A stretch of 11,538 nucleotides of DNA from JACMME01 sp051005015 (GTDB lineage Bacteria > Gemmatimonadota > Gemmatimonadetes > Gemmatimonadales > Gemmatimonadaceae). The stretch covers positions 1 to 11,538 of the forward strand of contig JBPCJT010000004.1 in the NCBI GenBank assembly GCA_051005015.1, written 5' to 3'. Shown piece after piece: positions 6,817 to 11,538 of the stretch. The position numbers and the translations under genes are program-made. The notes beneath the pieces were generated by a model that had not been told where the DNA came from, did no database searches, and saw only the letters and a list, made by a program, of their open reading frames with translations. Position 1 is the stretch's first letter. The number at the start of each line of letters is the position of its first letter.

Positions 6817-7724
6817 TCCCCGCGATACCCCGACCCAGCATGCGTCGCGCCGTAGTCATCCTGCCGAACGGCTTCACGCTCGGCAATCTCTTCTTTGGAG
6901 TATTCGCGATCATCTCGGCGCAACGCGGGCAGTTCATGTGGGCCGGTTGGTGCATCGTGCTCGGCGGCATAATGGATGCGCTCGATGGTCGAGTCGCGCG
7001 CATGACAAAGACGGGAAGCCGCTTCGGCGTGGAGCTGGACTCGCTGGTGGACGCTATCAGCTTTGGAGTCGCACCTGCCTTCATCATGTACTTCGCCGTG
7101 CTCAATCAAGAGGGCTGGGCTTGGCTTCTCTGCTTCATCTACATCGCGTGCGCGGTGATGCGGCTGGCGCGCTTCAACGTCGAACAGGGAGGGCGCGCGA
7201 AGTCGCAGTTCCACGGAATGCCGAGTCCAGCGGCGGGAATGACGCTGGCCACCTACTACTGGTTCAGCCAGACGGAGTTTTACAAGCAGACCGTAATCGG
7301 GCAGATCGATTGGCCCGACGCTATGAAGGGAGTGATGCTGACCCTCAGCTGGCTCATGATCAGTCACGTGCTATATCCCGCCTTCCCAACGTTTGGCTTC
7401 AAGTCGTGGAAAAGCGCCGTGGCGTCGATTCTCGTGCTTGCGATCGTAGTGGCGGTCCTGTTTCGGCCATATCACTTCGCTTTCCCTGCGCTGGTTGGTT
7501 ATGCCGCGTTTGGCCTTATTCGAAGCGTTGTAATTGGAACGATGGACCGCCTGCCGACAGGCGATCCGCTGTACGATTCCGATGATGACGATGACACTAT
7601 GCGGCCCGGCAGCTTCGGTGAGGAGTCCATGGAGTGGCGCAAGCGCCGCCGACGGCGCGCAAGACGCGACCGGGCCGAGCGCGCAGCGCGGCAGGGGCGC
7701 AATGCAGCGGAGGCGGGCGAGTAA
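6813..7724 (+). CDS. pssA: CDP-diacylglycerol-serine O-phosphatidyltransferase
   Basis: PssA makes phosphatidylserine from CDP-diacylglycerol and serine in the inner membrane; the Psd encoded just upstream uses its product. The CDP-alcohol phosphatidyltransferase signature is complete: DG-x2-AR-x8-G-x3-D-x3-D in DALDGRVARMTKTG and the following FGVELDSLVD. Several hydrophobic helices follow (GWAWLLCFIYIACAVM, MLTLSWLMISHVLY, ASILVLAIVVAVLF, and ALVGYAAFGLI). NGFTLGNLFFG near the N-terminus is typical. The 303-residue protein ends in an unusual charged tail: five consecutive Asp at 257-261, then an Arg-rich stretch (WRKRRRRRARR) from about 275, probably cytosolic. GTG 6813 overlaps the psd stop as GTGA; ATG 6840 (MRRAVVILPNGF) is a credible shorter start. 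Neither has a clear Shine-Dalgarno. The stop overlaps purS as TAATG. Confidence 0.95.
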   Translation: MIPAIPRPSMRRAVVILPNGFTLGNLFFGVFAIISAQRGQFMWAGWCIVLGGIMDALDGRVARMTKTGSRFGVELDSLVDAISFGVAPAFIMYFAVLNQEGWAWLLCFIYIACAVMRLARFNVEQGGRAKSQFHGMPSPAAGMTLATYYWFSQTEFYKQTVIGQIDWPDAMKGVMLTLSWLMISHVLYPAFPTFGFKSWKSAVASILVLAIVVAVLFRPYHFAFPALVGYAAFGLIRSVVIGTMDRLPTGDPLYDSDDDDDTMRPGSFGEESMEWRKRRRRRARRDRAERAARQGRNAAEAGE

Positions 7725-7978
7725 TGCTGTACCGGGTCGGCGTCCACATCGTTCCTCGTCGCGGAATTCTGGATCCGCAGGGCAAGGCTATAGCCGACGC
7801 GCTCCATTCGCTCGGCTTCGAGACGCTGTCCTCGGCTCGAGTCGGCAAGCACGTCGTGCTGGAAATGACCGCGAGCGACGAGAATGCCGCTGGAGAACTG
7901 GCGCGCACCATGTGCGCGCGGCTGCTCGCGAACCCCGTCACGGAAGATTTCGAGATTTCGGCCGTGGAGCGGGCGTGA
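7724..7978 (+). CDS. purS: FGAM synthase subunit PurS
   Basis: PurS is the small bridging subunit of the PurS-PurQ-PurL complex that makes formylglycinamidine ribonucleotide, probably holding the glutaminase and synthetase together for ammonia transfer. The 84 residues match the family in size and pattern: YRVGVHIVPRRGILDPQGKAIADALHSLGF, then VGKHVVLEMTA, and LLANPVTEDFEI at the end. ATG 7724 shares its A with the pssA stop (TAATG), and GGAGG (7709-7713) lies 10 bases upstream. The frame is open further upstream to 7634, but that stretch overlaps the pssA tail and is not PurS-like. The stop overlaps purQ as GTGA. Confidence 0.95.
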   Translation: MLYRVGVHIVPRRGILDPQGKAIADALHSLGFETLSSARVGKHVVLEMTASDENAAGELARTMCARLLANPVTEDFEISAVERA

Positions 7979-8667
7979 AGTTCGGCATCGTCACGTTTCC
8001 GGGATCCAACTGCGACTATGACGCCTTTCACGCCATAGAGGACCTCCTGGGTGAGGAGGCTTGTTATCTCTGGCACAAGTCGCATGACCTCGAAGGGAGC
8101 GACGTCATCATCCTGCCCGGGGGCTTCAGCTACGGCGACTATTTGCGAGCTGGCGCCATTGCGCGCTTTTCCCCCGTGATGCGCGAGGTCATCGAGCACG
8201 CTGACAGGGGAGCGCCGGTCATCGCCATCTGCAACGGATTTCAGATAGCGTGCGAAGCCGGCCTGCTTCCCGGCGCGCTCATGCGCAACGACAACTTGCG
8301 CTTCGTTTCAGATATGGTTCGTCTGCGCGTCGAGAAGACAGGGACGATGTTTACAAACCGGTATCAGCAGTTCGACGTTTTGCGAATCCCGATCGCTCAC
8401 GGGGAGGGACGCTACGTCGCACCCCCGGATGTGCTGTCGCGGCTGGAGGACGGAGGGCAGGTGATTTTTCGCTACGTAAATGCGCAAGGCGAAGAGGACG
8501 CCGAGGCTAACCCCAACGGCTCCATGAGGAACATCGCTGGAATCGTCAATGCTGGCGGGAACGTGCTGGGGATGATGCCGCACCCCGAGCGGGCTTCCGA
8601 AACGTTACTCGGCTCGGCTGACGGACTGGCTATATTTCAGTCGGTTCTGGAGCGGGTGGTAGTCTGA
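7975..8667 (+). CDS. purQ: FGAM synthase glutaminase subunit PurQ
   Basis: PurQ hydrolyses glutamine and passes ammonia to PurL for the fourth step of purine synthesis. It is a class I glutamine amidotransferase of 230 residues, the usual length for the separate subunit. The N-terminus is KFGIVTFPGSNCDYD. The oxyanion loop is LPGGFSYGDYLRAGAIA. The nucleophile is Cys86 (ICNGFQIACEAGLLPGAL), and the other triad members are His203 and Glu205 in MMPHPERASE. GTG 7975 is chosen because it has GGAG (7966-7969) five bases upstream, overlaps the purS stop as GTGA, and begins exactly at the family N-terminus. The frame is open upstream to 7534, but that stretch only shadows pssA and purS. It is followed by the only long gap in the chain. 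Confidence 0.96.
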   Translation: MKFGIVTFPGSNCDYDAFHAIEDLLGEEACYLWHKSHDLEGSDVIILPGGFSYGDYLRAGAIARFSPVMREVIEHADRGAPVIAICNGFQIACEAGLLPGALMRNDNLRFVSDMVRLRVEKTGTMFTNRYQQFDVLRIPIAHGEGRYVAPPDVLSRLEDGGQVIFRYVNAQGEEDAEANPNGSMRNIAGIVNAGGNVLGMMPHPERASETLLGSADGLAIFQSVLERVVV

Positions 8668-8792
8668 GGCTGACACGGCTAGCGGACTGCTTTCCAGGCT
8701 CCAGACTGCCCATGTAAGGGAATAGCAAGTGATCACCATTCACAGCATGACTCCAGGTCACCGCGTGCTTACGCCCCCCTCGAGAGGTTGCG
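8668..8792 (+). other. Intergenic gap between purQ and the zinc-ribbon gene
   Basis: This 125-bp stretch is the only sizeable non-coding gap within the plus-strand chain. It holds an 8-bp palindrome, GTGATCAC (8729-8736). No convincing promoter pair, stem-loop terminator or riboswitch fold is evident by eye. GAGAGG (8782-8787), five bases before ATG 8793, is the Shine-Dalgarno of the next gene. Confidence 0.5.
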
Positions 8793-9101
8793 ATGGCAAT
8801 AGAAGAAAAACCCAGTCGAAATGAGGACGAGTACTTCGTAAGGCAGGATGCCGAGCTGATTCGCGCTCGCCGGTTACGCCTGGACGCCGAGCGCGCCGCA
8901 CGCGAACGTGCCCAGCACTTCATGAAATGCCCCAAGTGCGGGGGCGATCTCAAGGAGCGTGAGTTTTATAGTGTGAAAATCGACGCGTGCCAGGACTGCA
9001 AGGGCGTCTGGCTCGATGCGGGCGAGCTTGACATGCTGGCACATGTGGAGCGCAAAGGCTTCAGTCGCGTTATCGGAGACTTTCTCGGTCTCAAGGAGTG
9101 A
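8793..9101 (+). CDS. Small TFIIB-type zinc-ribbon protein
   Basis: A 102-residue protein. Residues 1-43 are highly charged and helical (many E, R, A), possibly a short coiled coil. Residues 44-82 form a zinc ribbon with two CxxC pairs: Cys46/Cys49 (MKCPKCGGDLKE) and Cys66/Cys69 (IDACQDCKGVWLDAGEL). The CxGxWLDxGEL ending is the hallmark of the zf-TFIIB family (Pfam PF13453), found in many bacteria without a defined role. The C-terminal HVERKGFSRVIGDFLGL could be an amphipathic helix. It starts at ATG 8793 with GAGAGG upstream, and its stop overlaps purL as TGATG, so its translation is likely coupled to purL. Its place between purQ and purL hints at a link to FGAM synthase or to operon control, but no function can be assigned from sequence. 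Confidence 0.85.
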   Translation: MAIEEKPSRNEDEYFVRQDAELIRARRLRLDAERAARERAQHFMKCPKCGGDLKEREFYSVKIDACQDCKGVWLDAGELDMLAHVERKGFSRVIGDFLGLKE

Positions 9102-11410
9102 TGCCTCCACTCCCGCGTGCCGGCGACCCGGCTCTAACACCCGCACTGGTCGCCGAGCATGGGTTGACTGCAGAGGAATTCGACCGTCTGCGCTCGATGC
9201 TCGATCGCGATCCGACGTTTACGGAGCTCGGAATAGTGAGCGCTCTCTGGAGCGAACACTGCTCCTACAAGCACTCCCGTGCGTTGCTCCGGACATTGCC
9301 TACAGAGGCGCCGTATGTGCTTCAGGGGCCGGGCGAGAACGCCGGCGTGATCAGCATAGGGGATGGTTTTGCAGCCGCGTTCAAGATCGAGTCGCACAAC
9401 CATCCATCAGCGGTAGAGCCGTATCAGGGCGCGGCCACCGGTGTCGGCGGCATTCTCCGCGATGTGTTCACCATGGGCGCGCGTCCGGTAGCAATGCTGA
9501 ACTCCCTGCGGTTCGGTTCGCTGGATGAAGCTCGCGTCAGGTATCTCTTCGGCGGAGTCGTAAAGGGTATTGGGGATTACGGCAACTGCGTTGGGATTCC
9601 CACTGTCGCCGGCGAGGTCGTATTCGATGATGCCTATGAAGGGAATCCGCTGGTGAACGCGATGTGCGTCGGAATTCTGCGGGAAGATGAGCTGATCCGG
9701 GCGAAGGCTGAGGGAATAGGGAATCCCATCATCGCTGTGGGCGCGCGGACCGGGCGCGATGGTATACACGGTGCCTCCTTCGCATCGGAAGACCTTTCCG
9801 AAGCGAGCGACGCCAAGCGTCCGCGGGTGCAGGTTGGCGACCCGTTCACCGAGAAGCTGCTTCTCGAAGCGAGCCTCGAGCTGATCCGGAGTGGTCACAT
9901 TGTTGCCATTCAGGATATGGGTGCGGCCGGCCTGACATCGTCCTCCGCTGAGATGGCCGAGCGCGGCGACGTCGGCGTCGTAATAGACGTGACGAAAGTG
10001 CCTGTTCGAGAGGAAGGAATGACCCCGTACGAGATTCTGCTCAGCGAATCACAGGAGCGGATGCTCGTCGTGGCGAAGCGCGGGCACGAGAACGACGTGC
10101 GGGCTGTTCTGAGGAAGTGGGATCTCTCCGCGGAGGGGATCGGCGAGGTGATCTCCGAGCCGGTTTATCGGGTGACGGAGGGGCCGGTGGTCGTAGCTGA
10201 ATTCCCGGGCTCGCGGCTCGTTACGGACTGTCCGGTCTACCGACCGGAAGCTCGTGAAAGCGACGAGATACGCCGTTTGCGCGCAGTTGATCCGCACTCG
10301 GTCCCAGAGCGGCCGGAAGAAACCGATCCCGTATGGACCCTGACGCAGCTGCTTGCCTCGCCGACCATAGCCAGTAAGGCGTGGGTCTACCGCCAGTACG
10401 ATAGTACAGTCCGGACCAGTACGGTTGTTGGACCAGGCGCTGGCGACGCGGCTGTGATTCGCATCCGTGGAACTCATCGGGCTCTGGCTGCCAAGACGGA
10501 CTGCAATGGCCGCTACGTCTATCTCGACCCACGACTCGGCGGCCGAATCGCGGTTGCGGAGGCGGCCAGAAACGTCGCCTGCGTTGGTGCGCGCCCCAAG
10601 GCGATCACCAACTGCCTCAACTTTGGCAATCCCAAGCGGCCCGAGGTGTATTATCAGCTCCGGGAAGCGATCGCTGGTATTGGCGAAGCCTGCCGGGCCC
10701 TTGGCACGCCGGTGACGGGTGGTAATGTGTCGCTTTACAACGAGAATCCAGGGGGCGCCGTTTATCCCACACCAGTGATCGGCATGATCGGTGTCGTGGA
10801 ATCGCCTGATCACATCACGCGCGCAACTTTCCGCCAGGATGGGGACTCCATTGTTTTACTTGGCGAGCCGGCGGCGGAGCTCGGTGCGAGTGAGTATCTC
10901 GCGCGCATACATGGCGTGGTAGCTGGTCCACCGCCGGCATGCGACCTGACTCGAGAGCGTTCCACCATCGAGGTTCTGCTCGAGGCAATCGAAGCGGGCA
11001 TGGTACGTTCCGCGCATGACTGCAGCGACGGTGGGCTTGCGGTCGCGCTCTCCGAATGCTGCATCGGCGAGCGCGACCGTTTGATTGGCGCGGAGATCGA
11101 TCTCTCCCATTGGTATTCCCTGCCGCTTCGCGCGCTTCTTTTTGGGGAGACGCAGGCCCGTGTCGTTTTGTCAACAACTGACGAGGGCGGCGTTCTGGAG
11201 ATAGCGCGCAGGCATGGTGTCGGGGCCCGTCGAATCGGGATCGTTCGCGAGCGTCTTGATACGCTGACGTTCACAATCGGCGATCGTCGCGCAAGCGCGC
11301 CAGTGTCGCTTCTCGCCGATGCATACTTCGAAGCTATTCCGCGACTCATGAATCGCAGCGCGGCTGAAGTGGCGGTGCTGGAGCAGCATCCTTCACCGGC
11401 GGTGGTCTGA
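9101..11410 (+). CDS. purL: FGAM synthase large subunit PurL
   Basis: PurL uses ATP and ammonia from PurQ to convert FGAR into FGAM. The 769-residue protein is of the small type that works with separate PurS and PurQ, not the roughly 1,300-residue fused enzyme. Motifs include WSEHCSYKHSR (His53 in the conserved N-terminal loop), GENAGVISIGDG, FKIESHNHPSAVEPYQGAATGVGGI, LLSESQERM, and in the second half TDCNGRYVYLDP, NCLNFGNPKRPEVY, GGNVSLYNE and HDCSDGGLAVAL. Both halves of the duplicated PurM-like fold are complete. ATG 9101 shares its A with the zinc-ribbon stop (TGATG); GTG 9098 is directly upstream in frame and would add one residue. AAGGAG (9093-9098) is close but serves either. The purF GTG lies three bases after the stop. 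Confidence 0.97.
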   Translation: MPPLPRAGDPALTPALVAEHGLTAEEFDRLRSMLDRDPTFTELGIVSALWSEHCSYKHSRALLRTLPTEAPYVLQGPGENAGVISIGDGFAAAFKIESHNHPSAVEPYQGAATGVGGILRDVFTMGARPVAMLNSLRFGSLDEARVRYLFGGVVKGIGDYGNCVGIPTVAGEVVFDDAYEGNPLVNAMCVGILREDELIRAKAEGIGNPIIAVGARTGRDGIHGASFASEDLSEASDAKRPRVQVGDPFTEKLLLEASLELIRSGHIVAIQDMGAAGLTSSSAEMAERGDVGVVIDVTKVPVREEGMTPYEILLSESQERMLVVAKRGHENDVRAVLRKWDLSAEGIGEVISEPVYRVTEGPVVVAEFPGSRLVTDCPVYRPEARESDEIRRLRAVDPHSVPERPEETDPVWTLTQLLASPTIASKAWVYRQYDSTVRTSTVVGPGAGDAAVIRIRGTHRALAAKTDCNGRYVYLDPRLGGRIAVAEAARNVACVGARPKAITNCLNFGNPKRPEVYYQLREAIAGIGEACRALGTPVTGGNVSLYNENPGGAVYPTPVIGMIGVVESPDHITRATFRQDGDSIVLLGEPAAELGASEYLARIHGVVAGPPPACDLTRERSTIEVLLEAIEAGMVRSAHDCSDGGLAVALSECCIGERDRLIGAEIDLSHWYSLPLRALLFGETQARVVLSTTDEGGVLEIARRHGVGARRIGIVRERLDTLTFTIGDRRASAPVSLLADAYFEAIPRLMNRSAAEVAVLEQHPSPAVV

Positions 11411-11413
11411 GCC

Positions 11414-11538
11414 GTGTGTGGAATATTCGGCGTGTACGGCGCATCGAATGCGGCCGCGATGGTGCACCTCGGGCTGTATTCGCTGCAGCATCGGGGTCAG
11501 GATTCGGCAGGCATCGTTGCCGTCGGTGAGGACGGGAT
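11414..11538 (+). CDS. purF: Amidophosphoribosyltransferase PurF, N-terminal part (runs off right edge)
   Basis: PurF catalyses the first committed step of purine synthesis, moving the amide of glutamine onto PRPP. Only 41 codons are in the window. They begin MCGIFGVYG, with Cys2 as the N-terminal nucleophile of the class II glutaminase once Met is removed, followed by LYSLQHRGQDSAGIVAV, the family signature. The start is fixed: the in-frame purL stop is just upstream with only GCC between, so GTG 11414 is the only option, and no propeptide like that of B. subtilis PurF is present. No Shine-Dalgarno is obvious, and translation is probably coupled to purL. Confidence 0.95.
   Translation, partial: MCGIFGVYGASNAAAMVHLGLYSLQHRGQDSAGIVAVGEDG

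Noticed and set aside
6566..7585. A 339-codon plus-strand open frame across psd and pssA
   Set aside because: It overlaps two genes with complete family motifs in other frames, and its Arg/Ser/Ala-rich translation shows no domain pattern. It is a high-GC shadow.
7634..7723. A 30-residue upstream extension of purS
   Set aside because: It lies inside the pssA coding tail, and PurS homology starts exactly at ATG 7724.
7534..7974. A 147-residue upstream extension of purQ
   Set aside because: It shadows the pssA tail and purS. The family N-terminus and a good Shine-Dalgarno place the start at GTG 7975.
8748..8822. A 24-codon open frame in the purQ-to-zinc-ribbon gap
   Set aside because: No Shine-Dalgarno, overlaps the well-supported start at 8793, and the peptide is unremarkable.
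10049..10813. A 254-codon minus-strand open frame opposite purL
   Set aside because: Antisense to conserved PurL motifs; no recognisable protein features.

Overview
The window is a compact bacterial chromosomal segment: G+C-rich, almost gap-free, and dominated by one long plus-strand gene chain. The layout (an HtrA-type protease, then purB-purC-psd-pssA-purS-purQ-X-purL-purF) and the strong G/C bias at third codon positions suggest a free-living Gram-negative of the Gemmatimonadota or a related soil phylum. That assignment is inference from gene content and was not checked against a database.

Layout. Positions 1-833 (minus strand) hold the 5' part of a gene for a soluble GAF-like plus coiled-coil protein whose output domain lies off the left edge. 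A divergent intergenic region (834-957) carries a good sigma70-type promoter for that gene, a weaker plus-strand promoter-like pair, and an inverted repeat over the latter's -35. The plus strand then reads truA (tRNA pseudouridine synthase), a transaldolase-like gene that is frame-broken and has lost its catalytic lysine, an HtrA/DegP-type serine protease with a lipoprotein signal, purB, purC, psd, pssA, purS, purQ, a small zinc-ribbon protein, purL, and the first 41 codons of purF running off the right edge.

How the genes work together. PurF (step 1), PurS/PurQ/PurL (FGAM synthase, step 4), PurC (SAICAR synthetase) and PurB (adenylosuccinate lyase) belong to de novo purine synthesis. PssA and Psd make phosphatidylserine and then phosphatidylethanolamine, and sit inside the purine cluster. 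Nearly every junction is a stop/start overlap (ATGA, GTGA, TGATG or TAATG), so the chain looks like one translationally coupled transcript. The only real gap is 125 bp between purQ and the zinc-ribbon gene.

No tRNA, rRNA, CRISPR array, insertion sequence or clear terminator was seen. No wholly new system is evident. The most unusual element is the transaldolase-like gene, full length once one base is restored, with several active-site positions replaced. Next come the animal-type adenylosuccinate lyase and the zinc-ribbon gene separating purQ from purL.
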